Source: Nocardioides jiangxiensis
GTDB lineage: Bacteria > Actinomycetota > Actinomycetes > Propionibacteriales > Nocardioidaceae
Assembly (NCBI RefSeq): GCF_030580915.1
Contig: NZ_JAUQTA010000002.1
Coordinates: 649,035 to 713,034 of the forward strand
DNA length: 64,000 nucleotides
Direction: 5' to 3'
Part shown: piece by piece, positions 7,934 to 15,392 of the stretch
How positions within the stretch are numbered: the first letter of the stretch is position 1
Layout: each line of letters opens with the position of its first letter
Position numbers and translations under genes: made by a program
The notes under the pieces: generated by a model
Seen by the model: only the letters and a program-made list of their open reading frames with translations
Databases searched by the model: none
Told to the model about the DNA's origin: nothing

Positions 7934-8044
7934 TCAGTCGCCGATGCGGACCTCGGGGCAGCCCGCACAGGCGTACTCCCTCACGACCAACGTGTCCTCG
8001 AAGTCGACGGCCGCCAGGTGCCACTCGTGCTCGTGCTCGCCCAT
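7934..8044 (-). CDS. Small 36-residue Cys/His-containing protein
   Basis: This protein starts MGEHEHEWHL and ends CAGCPEVRIGD. A good GGGAGGTG ribosome site lies just before the ATG. It contains three His in the first nine residues and one CxxC, so metal binding is plausible, but the function is unknown. It converges on the SDR gene that ends at 7926. Confidence 0.5.
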   Translation of the reverse strand: MGEHEHEWHLAAVDFEDTLVVREYACAGCPEVRIGD

Positions 8045-8127
8045 CCGGCACCTCCCTGTTCCCCATGTAACCGCCTGACGGGGACCAGTTCCCTGCGCCG
8101 CGCCGACGCATGCGCGCGTGCCGCCAC

Positions 8128-8133
8128 TAGGCT
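8128..8133 (+). promoter_or_regulatory. -10 box TAGGCT for a leaderless mRNA
   Basis: TAGGCT ends seven bases before the ATG at 8141, with no ribosome site. Confidence 0.5.
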
Positions 8134-8140
8134 CGCCGGC

Positions 8141-8899
8141 ATGGACCTCCAGCTCGCCGACCGCGTCTTCATCGTCACCGGGGGAGCCCGTGGCCTCGGA
8201 CGTGCCACCGCAGACCAGCTCGTCGCCGAGGGCGCCCGGGTCGTGCTCAGCGGACGCAGCCGGCAGACCCTCGACCACGCGGTGGCCGAGCTCGGGGCCG
8301 ACAGCGCGGTGGCCGTCGTCGCCGACAACGCGGACCCCACGACGCCCGGGCGGCTGATCGCGACCGCGCTGGACACCTTCGGGCGGCTCGACGGAGCGCT
8401 CGTCAGCGTCGGCGGCCCGGCGCCCGGCACGGTGGCCAGCAGCACCGACGAGCAGTGGGCCGATGCCTTCCACAGCGTCTTCCTCGGTGCCGTGCGCCTC
8501 GGCCGCGAGCTCGCGGCGGAGCTGCCCGCCGGGGGCGCGATCGCCTTCGTCCTCAGCAGCTCGGTGAAGTCGCCGATCACCGGTCTCACGATCAGCAACG
8601 GTCTCCGTCCGGGTCTGGCCATGGTCGCGAAGAACCTCGCCGACGAGGTCGGCCCGCGCGGCATCCGCGTCAACGGGCTGCTGCCCGGCCGCATCGCCAC
8701 CGACCGGCTCAAGGAGCTCGACGCCCTCGGTGGCGACCCTGACGCGGCGCGGGCCCGCGCGACCGCGACGATCCCGCTCGGGCGCTACGGGGAGCCCGAG
8801 GAGTTCGGCCGCGCGGCCGCCTTCCTGCTGAGCCCCGCGGCGTCGTACCTGAGCGGGGTCATGCTCCCCGTCGACGGCGGGGCGCTGCGCTCACTCTGA
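8141..8899 (+). CDS. Atypical short-chain dehydrogenase/reductase
   Basis: This 252-residue SDR has TGGARGLG at residues 13-20 and C-terminal features of FabG-like enzymes (GRYGEPEEFGRAAAFLLSP, PVDGG). The usual catalytic Y-x-x-x-K is missing. The segment after the Ser cluster SSSVKSP reads SNGLRPGLAMVAKNLADE, as in a divergent SDR subgroup with an S-N-x-x-R-x-G motif (Bacillus BacG-like reductases). It is therefore probably NAD(P)-binding, but uses a different catalytic residue or non-classical chemistry. Its end overlaps the convergent SURF1 gene by nine bases. Confidence 0.8.
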   Translation: MDLQLADRVFIVTGGARGLGRATADQLVAEGARVVLSGRSRQTLDHAVAELGADSAVAVVADNADPTTPGRLIATALDTFGRLDGALVSVGGPAPGTVASSTDEQWADAFHSVFLGAVRLGRELAAELPAGGAIAFVLSSSVKSPITGLTISNGLRPGLAMVAKNLADEVGPRGIRVNGLLPGRIATDRLKELDALGGDPDAARARATATIPLGRYGEPEEFGRAAAFLLSPAASYLSGVMLPVDGGALRSL

Positions 8900-9688
8900 G
8901 GTGTCGGAGCGCTTCGAGACCCGCTGGTCGCGCGGCAGCCGGCGCCCGGTGAGCACCGCCCACTCGTCGTAGGCCAGGTAGCCGAAGCCGAAGACGGCGA
9001 GGACGCCGAAGAACCACCACTGCAGGCCGTAGAAGAAGTGCGGGCCGTTGCCGAGGTCCGGCAGGTCACCCGGGCGCAGCGCCGGCTTCGCGGTGGCTGC
9101 GGGTGATTCCGACTCCAGCTGCAGCCAGCCCTGGAACGCCGTCAGCCCGGTCGCCTCGTCGTAGGTCCGGCTCGAGACCGCGCGGGTGGAGAGGACGCCG
9201 TCGGCCTTGTCGACCTCGTTGGAGTCGGTCGCGTCGGCGCGCGCCCATCCGGTCACCACGACCTGCCCCTGCGGAGGAGCCGGTACGGCGGAGGCCGGGG
9301 CCGTCGCCTTCTCGGTCTGCAGCCAGCCCCGGTCCACGAGCAGCACCGTCCCCGTCGAGGTCGTCAGCGGTACGACGACCTCGACTCCGCCGTTGCCCTC
9401 GAAGGTCCGGTACCGGATCTGGAGGGTGTGGTCGGGGTCGTAGGTGCCCGTGGCGGTGACCCGCTTCCACTCGGAGGTGGCGGGCAGTGGTTCGTCGGTC
9501 GAGTAGACCTCGCGCAGGGAGGACGGCGTGCCGTGCAGGTTGGCCTCCGTGACGGCGTTGCGGTGCTCGCGGTCGTGCAGGCGGTGGAACTGCCACTCGC
9601 CCAGCCACCACGCGAAATAGGCGAGCAGACCGACGACCAGCGCGAAGGTGATCCATCGGCGGCTGATCAGGAACGACAGCGAACGCAC
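8891..9688 (-). CDS. SURF1-family cytochrome oxidase assembly protein
   Basis: This 265-residue protein has the SURF1 layout: an N-terminal helix (about residues 11-30), the motif LGEWQFHRL, a large external domain with LLVDRGWL and VTGWAR, and a second helix near the C-terminus after NGPHFFYGLQWWFFG. The family helps assemble heme-copper (aa3) oxidase in the membrane. The start is GTG, six bases after a TACCCT box on the minus strand, which suggests a leaderless mRNA. It is divergent from moaA with overlapping promoters. Confidence 0.85.
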   Translation of the reverse strand: MRSLSFLISRRWITFALVVGLLAYFAWWLGEWQFHRLHDREHRNAVTEANLHGTPSSLREVYSTDEPLPATSEWKRVTATGTYDPDHTLQIRYRTFEGNGGVEVVVPLTTSTGTVLLVDRGWLQTEKATAPASAVPAPPQGQVVVTGWARADATDSNEVDKADGVLSTRAVSSRTYDEATGLTAFQGWLQLESESPAATAKPALRPGDLPDLGNGPHFFYGLQWWFFGVLAVFGFGYLAYDEWAVLTGRRLPRDQRVSKRSDTSE

Positions 9689-9694
9689 GGCCGA

Positions 9695-9700
9695 AGGGTA
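9695..9700 (-). promoter_or_regulatory. -10 box TACCCT of the SURF1 gene
   Basis: On the minus strand TACCCT lies six bases before the GTG at 9688. It is only nine bases from the divergent moaA -10 box at 9709-9714, so the two promoters overlap. Confidence 0.45.
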
Positions 9701-9708
9701 GCGGGACC

Positions 9709-9714
9709 TACCAT
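9709..9714 (+). promoter_or_regulatory. -10 box TACCAT of moaA
   Basis: TACCAT ends six bases before the ATG of moaA, with no ribosome site, which suggests a leaderless mRNA. Confidence 0.45.
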
Positions 9715-9720
9715 GGAGCC

Positions 9721-10707
9721 ATGCAGCTGCTCCAGGACCGCTTCGGCCGTGTGGCCGCGGACCTGCGCGTCTCGCTGACCGACCGCTGCAACCTGCGCTG
9801 CTCCTACTGCATGCCGGCCGAGGGGCTCGACTGGCTGCCGGACGAGACGCAGCTGACCGACGACGAGGTCGTGCACCTGGTCCGGATCGGGGTGGAGCAC
9901 CTCGGCATCCGGGAGGTCCGCTTCACCGGCGGCGAGCCGCTGGTGCGCCGTGGGCTCGTCGACATCGTGCGGCGCACCGCCGCGCTCGGTCCCGAGGTCA
10001 GCCTTACCACCAACGGCCTCGGCCTGGCCCGCACCGCGCAGGCGCTCGCCGACGCCGGACTGACCCGCGTCAACGTCAGCCTCGACACCGTGCGCCCGGA
10101 GACGTTCGCGACGATCACCCGCCGTGACCGTTTCCACGACGTCGTCGCCGGCCTCAAGGCGGCAGCCGACGCGGGCCTCGGCCCGGTGAAGGTCAACGCC
10201 GTGCTGCTCCGTGGCGTCAACGACGACCAGGCTCCCGAGCTGCTCGACTGGTGCCTCGCGCGCGGCTACACGCTGCGCTTCATCGAGCAGATGCCGCTCG
10301 ACGCCCAGCACGGCTGGCAGCGCAGCGAGATGGTGACGGCCGACGAGATCCTGGCCAGCCTCCAGGCGGCGTTCCAGCTGGCTCCGGCCAGCGAGCCCCG
10401 CGGCAGTGCCCCGGCCGAGCTGTGGACCGTCGACGGCGGCCCGGGCACGGTCGGCGTCATCGCCAGCGTGACCCGCCCCTTCTGCGGCGACTGCGACCGG
10501 GTGCGTCTCACCGCCGACGGACAGGTGCGCAACTGCCTCTTCGCACGCGAGGAGTCCGACCTGCGCTCCGCGCTGCGCGCCGGCGCGAGCGACGTGGAGA
10601 TCGCGGAGCGCTGGGTGGCCGCGGTCCGGGGCAAGCGGGCCGGCCACGGCATCGACGACCCGTCGTTCCTCCAGCCCGACCGGCCGATGAGCGCGATCGG
10701 CGGCTGA
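9721..10707 (+). CDS. moaA: GTP 3',8-cyclase, molybdenum cofactor biosynthesis
   Basis: MoaA is a radical-SAM enzyme that converts GTP to 3',8-cyclo-GTP in the first step of molybdopterin synthesis. This 328-residue protein has the N-terminal cluster motif DRCNLRCSYCMP, the SAM-binding FTGGEPLVR, and the C-terminal second [4Fe-4S] site (CGDCDRVRLTADGQVRNC). The C-terminus ends ...MSAIGG, close to the essential Gly-Gly tail typical of MoaA. Length is normal. No other mo-genes are adjacent, so it is encoded apart from the rest of the pathway. Confidence 0.95.
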   Translation: MQLLQDRFGRVAADLRVSLTDRCNLRCSYCMPAEGLDWLPDETQLTDDEVVHLVRIGVEHLGIREVRFTGGEPLVRRGLVDIVRRTAALGPEVSLTTNGLGLARTAQALADAGLTRVNVSLDTVRPETFATITRRDRFHDVVAGLKAAADAGLGPVKVNAVLLRGVNDDQAPELLDWCLARGYTLRFIEQMPLDAQHGWQRSEMVTADEILASLQAAFQLAPASEPRGSAPAELWTVDGGPGTVGVIASVTRPFCGDCDRVRLTADGQVRNCLFAREESDLRSALRAGASDVEIAERWVAAVRGKRAGHGIDDPSFLQPDRPMSAIGG

Positions 10708-10714
10708 TCCGCCC

Positions 10715-10945
10715 TCAGGCGGTCGGCCCGGCCTCGGGCACGAACTCGGCGATCGGCTCGATCTCGCGCAGGAAGCCGCGCGCGGTCAGGAAGTCACCGA
10801 GCGAGCCCCTGTGCTCCTCACAGGCCAGCCACGCCTTGCGGCGGTCGGGCGTGTGGATCTTCGGGTTGTTCCAGCGCAGCGCCCATGCAGCGCCCGCGGC
10901 GCAGCCCTTGGCGGAGCAGGTCAGGTCGGTGTCGGATGCGTCCAT
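10715..10945 (-). CDS. Small Cys-containing protein (often labelled 'acetone carboxylase')
   Basis: This 76-residue protein begins MDASDTDLTCSAKGCAAGA and contains ALRWNNPKIHTPDRRKAWLACEEH. This sequence type is common in actinobacteria and is often labelled 'acetone carboxylase', a label I consider unsupported: it is far too short and lacks any carboxylase motif. The CxxxxC...CxxH spacing suggests a small zinc site. It converges on moaA with a seven-base gap and is followed upstream by the DUF3099 gene. Confidence 0.65.
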   Translation of the reverse strand: MDASDTDLTCSAKGCAAGAAWALRWNNPKIHTPDRRKAWLACEEHRGSLGDFLTARGFLREIEPIAEFVPEAGPTA

Positions 10946-10983
10946 GAGGACCCCAGTATCTCGCGCCCGGCCCGGGGCCGCGA

Positions 10984-11253
10984 TCAGCCCTCGAGCTGGT
11001 GGCGGGCATCCATCGCGGTCGCGAGCGGTGCGTCGTCGCGCCGGTTGACCGCGTTGGCCATCACGACGGCGACGTACGGCAGGAAGACCGCACCCACGAG
11101 GAAGACCCACATCACCCAGGACTCGCGGAAGACGACGGCGAGGATGAAGCAGACCGTGCGGATCGTCATCGCGATGAGGTAGCGACGCATCCGGCCCTTC
11201 ATCTCGTCGGCGGGGGAGATCGGCGCCGAGGTGATCCTGACCGGTTCGGACAT
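10984..11253 (-). CDS. DUF3099 membrane protein
   Basis: This 89-residue protein has the DUF3099 pattern: RITSAP near the N-terminus, RMRRYLIAMTIRTVCFILAVVF, then LPYVAVVMANAV. It has two transmembrane helices (about residues 27-44 and 47-67) and a polar tail. The family is restricted to actinobacteria and has no known function. It lies 38 bases upstream of the Cys-containing small gene on the same strand, so the two may be co-transcribed. Confidence 0.85.
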   Translation of the reverse strand: MSEPVRITSAPISPADEMKGRMRRYLIAMTIRTVCFILAVVFRESWVMWVFLVGAVFLPYVAVVMANAVNRRDDAPLATAMDARHQLEG

Positions 11254-11350
11254 GCCTCCAGCCTACGTCGGGGGCCTCGTCGATAGGCTGGCCGGGTCGA
11301 CGGCCACCCGGTCGTCACCGATGTCCGGCACCGACCCCCGGGAGGCCCCC

Positions 11351-11566
11351 ATGTCCAGCCGCACCTACCGCATCTCCGAGCTCGTCGGGACGTCGCCCGA
11401 GGGCATCGACCAGGCGATCCGCAACGGCGTCGAGCGCGCGTCCAAGACCCTGCGCCACGTCGACTGGTTCGAGGTCACCCAGGTCCGTGGCCACGTCAAG
11501 GACGGCCAGGTCGACCACTTCCAGGTCTCCCTCAAGATCGGCTTCCGCCTCGAGGACGACGAGTGA
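11351..11566 (+). CDS. Dodecin, flavin-storage protein
   Basis: Dodecins form hollow dodecamers that bind flavin or CoA and limit free flavin. This 71-residue protein fits the family in length and sequence: YRISELVGTSPEGIDQAI, then HVDWFEVTQVRGHV, where the Trp is the usual isoalloxazine-stacking residue, and the C-terminal strand HFQVSLKIGFRLED. GGAGG lies six bases before the ATG. The histidine-phosphatase gene starts seven bases after its stop, so the two probably form an operon. Confidence 0.9.
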   Translation: MSSRTYRISELVGTSPEGIDQAIRNGVERASKTLRHVDWFEVTQVRGHVKDGQVDHFQVSLKIGFRLEDDE

Positions 11567-11573
11567 TCCTCCC

Positions 11574-12077
11574 GTGACGCGCACGCTGGTCCTGATCCGT
11601 CACGCCGAGGCCGAGTCCTGGGCGCCGTCCGACGTCGAGCGCGCGCTCACACCGGCCGGCACGGAGATGGCCGGGGCGCTCGGGCGATGGCTGCGTGGCC
11701 GTGGCGTCGTCCCCGACACGGCGCTGGTCTCCGGTGCCCTCCGCACCCGGCAGACCTGGGCGGCGCTGTCCGCGGAGGCGGGCTGGCAGCTCGCACCCAC
11801 CCATGACGACGGCCTCTACACCGCCGGCCCCGACACCGCGCTCGACCTGGTCCGGTACGCCGACCCCGACGCCGCCACGCTGCTCGTGCTCGGCCACAAC
11901 CCGACCGTCCACTTCCTCGCACAGGTGCTCTCCGACGGCACGGGCGACCCGGCCCTGACCGAGTCGCTGACCATCGGCTTCCCGCCGGCGTCGGTCGCGG
12001 TGCTCGAGTTCGACGTGGAGTGGGCGCGGGTGAGCGAGGGCTATGGCCGGCTCACGGCGGTGCGTCCCGGCTGCTGA
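11574..12077 (+). CDS. Histidine phosphatase family protein, SixA-like
   Basis: This 167-residue protein starts at GTG. Near its N-terminus it has LVLIRHAEAES, the RHG/RHA phosphohistidine motif. SGALRTRQTW supplies the second Arg and LGHNPTVHFL the second catalytic His, as in SixA phosphohistidine phosphatases. The natural target is unknown; it could be a phosphohistidine protein or a small phosphoester. It directly follows dodecin. A GC-rich hairpin overlaps its stop codon. Confidence 0.85.
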   Translation: MTRTLVLIRHAEAESWAPSDVERALTPAGTEMAGALGRWLRGRGVVPDTALVSGALRTRQTWAALSAEAGWQLAPTHDDGLYTAGPDTALDLVRYADPDAATLLVLGHNPTVHFLAQVLSDGTGDPALTESLTIGFPPASVAVLEFDVEWARVSEGYGRLTAVRPGC

Positions 12078-12083
12078 GCCGGG
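12066..12083 (+). terminator. Hairpin overlapping the stop of the histidine phosphatase gene
   Basis: CCCGGCT-GCTG-AGCCGGG has a perfect 7-bp stem. It lies between convergent ends (12077 and 12090), so it may serve both. Confidence 0.45.
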
Positions 12084-12089
12084 CCGGAC

Positions 12090-13310
12090 TCAGACCAGCG
12101 GCTCGGGGGTGACGAAACCCGCGGCCGCGTCGGCCGCGACGATCTCCTCCCGGCTGATGCCGAGGAGGTACATGATCGTGTCGAGGTAGGGCACGTTGAC
12201 CGCCGTGTCGGCCGCCGCCTGCACGACCGGCTTGGCGTTGTAGGCGATGCCCAGGCCCGCGGCGTTCAGCATGTCGAGGTCGTTGGCGCCGTCGCCGATC
12301 GCGATGACCGACTTCTCGTCGATGCCGAGCTCGGCAGCGAACTCGCGCAGGGCAGCGGCCTTCCCGGCGCGGTCGACGACCGCCCCGATGACCCGACCGG
12401 TGAGCTTCCCGTCGACGATCTCGAGGTCGTTGGCGCGGGCGTAGTCGAAGCCGAGGTCGGCGGCGATCCGGTCCGTGACGGCGGAGAATCCGCCCGAGAC
12501 CATCGCGAACCGGTAGCCGAGACGCTTGAGCGTGCGGACCATCGTGCGCGCGCCCGGGTTGAGCTGGACCTCGTCGTAGACCTTGTCGAGGGCCGAGGCG
12601 TCCAGGCCCTCGAGGAGGGCGACGCGCTCGCGCAGCGACTGCTCGAAGTCGAGCTCGCCGCGCATCGCGGCCTCGGTCACGCGGGCGACCTCGGCCTCGC
12701 AGCCCGCGTGGGCGGCGAGCATCTCGATGACCTCGCCCTGCACCAGCGTGGAGTCGACGTCCATCACGATGAGGCGGGCGCCGCGGCGGAGCAGCGACGC
12801 CTCCTGGACGGCGACGTCGACGCCGCGCTTCTGGGACTCCTTGACCAGCTCGGTACGCAGCACCTCGGTCGGCGCACCGGAGACCTGCAGCTCGATCGCG
12901 GTGACCGGGTAGCGGGCCATGCGCTGGATCCGGTCGATGTTGGCACCCAGGTCCGCGATCCGACCGGAGATGCCGGCGACCGCCGAGGCCTTGAGGGGCG
13001 AGCCGATCAGCGTCACCAGGCTGCGGCCGTCGGCGCGGGCGGCGTTGTCGCCGGTGCCACGCTCGATGGCGAGGAGCATGCCGAGGGAGCTGGCGGCCGA
13101 CTCGAGGCTCGCCCGCAGCCTGCGCGCGTCGCGCGGGGCGGTGACGAGCACGCCGAGGACGAGACGTCCGCGGAGCACGATCTGCTCGAGGTCGACCACC
13201 TCGACACCGGACGCGGCCAGCGTCTCGAAGACGGTCGACGTCACGCCCGGGCGGTCGTCGCCGGTGAGCGTGATCAGCAGGGTGTCGGCAGCAGGCGTGG
13301 CTTCAGTCAT
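12090..13310 (-). CDS. serB: Phosphoserine phosphatase with N-terminal ACT domains
   Basis: SerB removes phosphate from O-phospho-L-serine, the last step of serine synthesis. This 406-residue form has two N-terminal ACT-like domains (about residues 5-85 and 95-175, starting LLITLTGDDRPGVTSTVFE), as in mycobacterial SerB2, then a HAD domain with nucleophile motif VMDVDSTLVQGEVIE, MVSGGFSAVTD and IGDGANDLDML. The ACT domains are the expected site of serine feedback. A TAACCT box nine bases upstream of the ATG may be the promoter. Confidence 0.95.
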   Translation of the reverse strand: MTEATPAADTLLITLTGDDRPGVTSTVFETLAASGVEVVDLEQIVLRGRLVLGVLVTAPRDARRLRASLESAASSLGMLLAIERGTGDNAARADGRSLVTLIGSPLKASAVAGISGRIADLGANIDRIQRMARYPVTAIELQVSGAPTEVLRTELVKESQKRGVDVAVQEASLLRRGARLIVMDVDSTLVQGEVIEMLAAHAGCEAEVARVTEAAMRGELDFEQSLRERVALLEGLDASALDKVYDEVQLNPGARTMVRTLKRLGYRFAMVSGGFSAVTDRIAADLGFDYARANDLEIVDGKLTGRVIGAVVDRAGKAAALREFAAELGIDEKSVIAIGDGANDLDMLNAAGLGIAYNAKPVVQAAADTAVNVPYLDTIMYLLGISREEIVAADAAAGFVTPEPLV

Positions 13311-13355
13311 GACGGCGGAAGGTTATCGCTCCGCCGCCCCGTCGACCCGCGGCGA

Positions 13356-14033
13356 TCAGCGGGCGGGCGGCCACACACCGGGCGAACAGGCCGCGACGAG
13401 TGCGCGACGGGCGGCGGCTGCCAGCGGGCGCAGCTCGTCGAGGTCCGCGAGAGCGGTCAGGGCGAACGCCTGGAGGCCGCGTGCCGCGAGCTCGACGCAG
13501 GAGGCCGGCGTTCCCGGAGGGGCGTCGAGGGGGTCGCGCCGCCGCAGGTCCATGAGTGCGTCGGTGAGGTCGGGGTGGTCGTGCCCGAGGTTCCGGCCGT
13601 CGAAGGCGTGCGCGGTCTGGGCGAGGGCCAGCCGCAGCCCGCGGTCGGCCTCGCCCAGGTCCGGGAGCTGCCGCCGGTCGGCGGGCAGCAGGGTCCAGGT
13701 CACGCCGTGGCCGGCGCGGTGGGGGATCAGGCCCACGCCGGCGCCGTCCAGCACGACCGCCTCGCGTGCGTCGACGGCCGCCCGGTTGAACGCCGCGGGG
13801 CCACCGAGGCCGAGCGGGTCGCCGTCGTCGGGGAGTGCCAGGCCGGCGGAGACGGCGCCCAGGTCGCGGAGCGCGGCGAACGCGAAGACCGGGCCGACCG
13901 GCTCGTCGTGGCCCGGGAGCCCGACGAACTGGTGGAAGCCGTCGAGGGCGTCGACGGCGTCGTCGAGCGAGGTGTCGCCGCGCCGCCACGCACTCCACCA
14001 CCAGGCGAACACGGCGGCGTCGGAGAGGGTCAC
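13356..14033 (-). CDS. Hypothetical protein, WWWSAWRRG-type
   Basis: This ~225-residue soluble protein starts at GTG (TLSDAAVFAWWWSAWRRGDTS). A longer open frame continues upstream across the ABC gene, but the GTG at 14033 sits eight bases after a minus-strand TACCCT box and is the likely start. The protein is Ala/Leu/Asp-rich with no recognised catalytic motif. It is divergent from the ABC ATPase. I do not recognise its family. Confidence 0.6.
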   Translation of the reverse strand: MTLSDAAVFAWWWSAWRRGDTSLDDAVDALDGFHQFVGLPGHDEPVGPVFAFAALRDLGAVSAGLALPDDGDPLGLGGPAAFNRAAVDAREAVVLDGAGVGLIPHRAGHGVTWTLLPADRRQLPDLGEADRGLRLALAQTAHAFDGRNLGHDHPDLTDALMDLRRRDPLDAPPGTPASCVELAARGLQAFALTALADLDELRPLAAAARRALVAACSPGVWPPAR

Positions 14034-14041
14034 GTCGAGAG

Positions 14042-14060
14042 AGGGTAGGCGCTGTATAGG
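14042..14060. promoter_or_regulatory. Overlapping divergent leaderless promoters
   Basis: Minus-strand TACCCT (14042-14047) lies eight bases before the GTG at 14033. Plus-strand TATAGG (14055-14060) lies nine bases before the ATG at 14070. The two -10 boxes are separated by only seven bases, so the polymerases should compete. Confidence 0.45.
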
Positions 14061-14069
14061 GTCGACCAC

Positions 14070-14867
14070 ATGTCCGCCGTGATCGAGTTCGCCGATGTGA
14101 CCGTCCGCCGGGGCCAGGCCCTGCTGCTGGACGCCGTGAACTGGACGGTCCGTGAGGGCGAACGCTGGGTGGTGCTCGGCCCCAACGGCGCCGGCAAGAC
14201 GACCCTGATGGCGGTCGCCTCCGCCCAGATGCATCCCACCTCCGGCGTCGCCGGCATCCTCGGCGAGGTGCTCGGCGCCGTCGACGTCTTCGAGCTGCGC
14301 CCCCGCATCGGCCTGACCAGCGCGGTGCTGGCCGAGCGGATCCCGCGCGACGAGACCGTGCGCGACCTGGTCGTCTCCGCGGCGTACGGCGTCGTCGGGC
14401 GCTGGCGCGAGGAGTACGACGAGATGGACCACGCCCAGGCCGAGGCGCTGCTCAGCGAGCTCGGCTGCAAGGGCTTCGCCGACCGCACCTTCGGCACGCT
14501 CAGCGAGGGCGAGCGCAAGCGCGTCCAGATCGCCCGCGCCCTGATGACCGACCCCGAGCTGCTCCTCCTCGACGAGCCCGGCGCCGGCCTCGACCTCGGC
14601 GGCCGCGAGGACCTCGTCTCGACCCTCGCCGTGCTGGCCTACGACGAGTCGTCGCCGGCCACCGTGCTGGTCAGCCACCACGTCGAGGAGATCCCGCCCG
14701 GCTTCACCCACGCGCTGGTGCTCAAGGAGGGCAAGGTCATGGCGACCGGTCCGATCGAGCACGTGCTCACCGACAGCGTGCTGTCGGCGACGTTCGGGAT
14801 GCCGCTGCTGGTGACCCACGAGGACGGCCGCTGGCAGGCGCGCCGCTCCCACCGGCACGTCGGCTGA
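14070..14867 (+). CDS. ABC transporter ATP-binding protein, orphan
   Basis: This 265-residue ATPase has Walker A GPNGAGKTT at about residues 39-47, signature LSEGERKRVQIARAL, Walker B LLLLDEPGAGLDL, and the switch His in LVSHHVEEIP. No permease or binding protein is adjacent. Single-domain ABC proteins of this type (Bacillus YlmA-like) may act with a distant permease or in translation or DNA-linked roles. It is cytoplasmic, transcribed from a promoter that overlaps that of the divergent hypothetical gene. Confidence 0.85.
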   Translation: MSAVIEFADVTVRRGQALLLDAVNWTVREGERWVVLGPNGAGKTTLMAVASAQMHPTSGVAGILGEVLGAVDVFELRPRIGLTSAVLAERIPRDETVRDLVVSAAYGVVGRWREEYDEMDHAQAEALLSELGCKGFADRTFGTLSEGERKRVQIARALMTDPELLLLDEPGAGLDLGGREDLVSTLAVLAYDESSPATVLVSHHVEEIPPGFTHALVLKEGKVMATGPIEHVLTDSVLSATFGMPLLVTHEDGRWQARRSHRHVG

Positions 14868-14923
14868 CGAGCGGTCCTGAGGAGCGCTGCGGAAACCGCT
14901 GCCGACTGGTTGGCATTTCCCGC

Positions 14924-14929
14924 TAGATT
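14924..14929 (+). promoter_or_regulatory. -10 box TAGATT of the nfeD-stomatin-tauE operon
   Basis: TAGATT ends six bases before the ATG at 14936, with no ribosome site, which suggests a leaderless operon mRNA. Confidence 0.5.
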
Positions 14930-14935
14930 CCAGCC

Positions 14936-15391
14936 ATGGAATGGATCCGGGACCACGCCTGGGAGGCATGGGTGGGGCTGGCCTTCGTGCTTGCCGCGCT
15001 CGAGCTCGCCAGTCTCGACTTCGTGCTGCTGATGCTGGCAGCAGGTGCGCTGACCGGAGCCGTCGCTGCCGCGGTCGGTGCCGGCTGGGTGCTCCAGGTG
15101 GTGCTCGCCGGCGTCGCCGCCGTCGCCGCGCTGGGCCTCGTCCGACCGGCCCTGTTGCATCGTCTGCACCGCTCGCCGGCCACCGCGCTGGGCATCGAGC
15201 GCTACGTCGGCATGCGCGCTGTCGTGACGGCGCGCATCGGGGGCCACGAGCCCGGGGCCGTGCGGCTCGACGGGGAGACGTGGACCGCGACGGCGGACGG
15301 CGGCCTGGCGATCGAGCCGGGCCGGTCCGTCGACGTGATCGAGATCCGGGGCGCGACGGCCGTCGTGCGCCCGACAGCTGAGGGGGAGTGA
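14936..15391 (+). CDS. NfeD-family membrane protein
   Basis: This 151-residue short-form NfeD has three hydrophobic helices in the first ~75 residues, followed by a C-terminal OB-fold domain (VGMRAVVTARIGGHEPGAVRLDGETWTA onward). NfeD proteins partner with SPFH (stomatin/flotillin) proteins in membrane microdomains. The SPFH gene follows one base later, which supports that pairing. This is the first gene of a three-gene operon. Confidence 0.85.
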   Translation: MEWIRDHAWEAWVGLAFVLAALELASLDFVLLMLAAGALTGAVAAAVGAGWVLQVVLAGVAAVAALGLVRPALLHRLHRSPATALGIERYVGMRAVVTARIGGHEPGAVRLDGETWTATADGGLAIEPGRSVDVIEIRGATAVVRPTAEGE

Positions 15392-15392
15392 A

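Noticed and set aside
10715..10945. Acetone carboxylase
   Set aside because: The label is common for this protein type, but it is 76 residues long and has no carboxylase motif.
10984..13310. Possible ACT/SerB fusion or extra domain upstream
   Set aside because: serB has a normal ATG and length; no extra domain continues past 13310.
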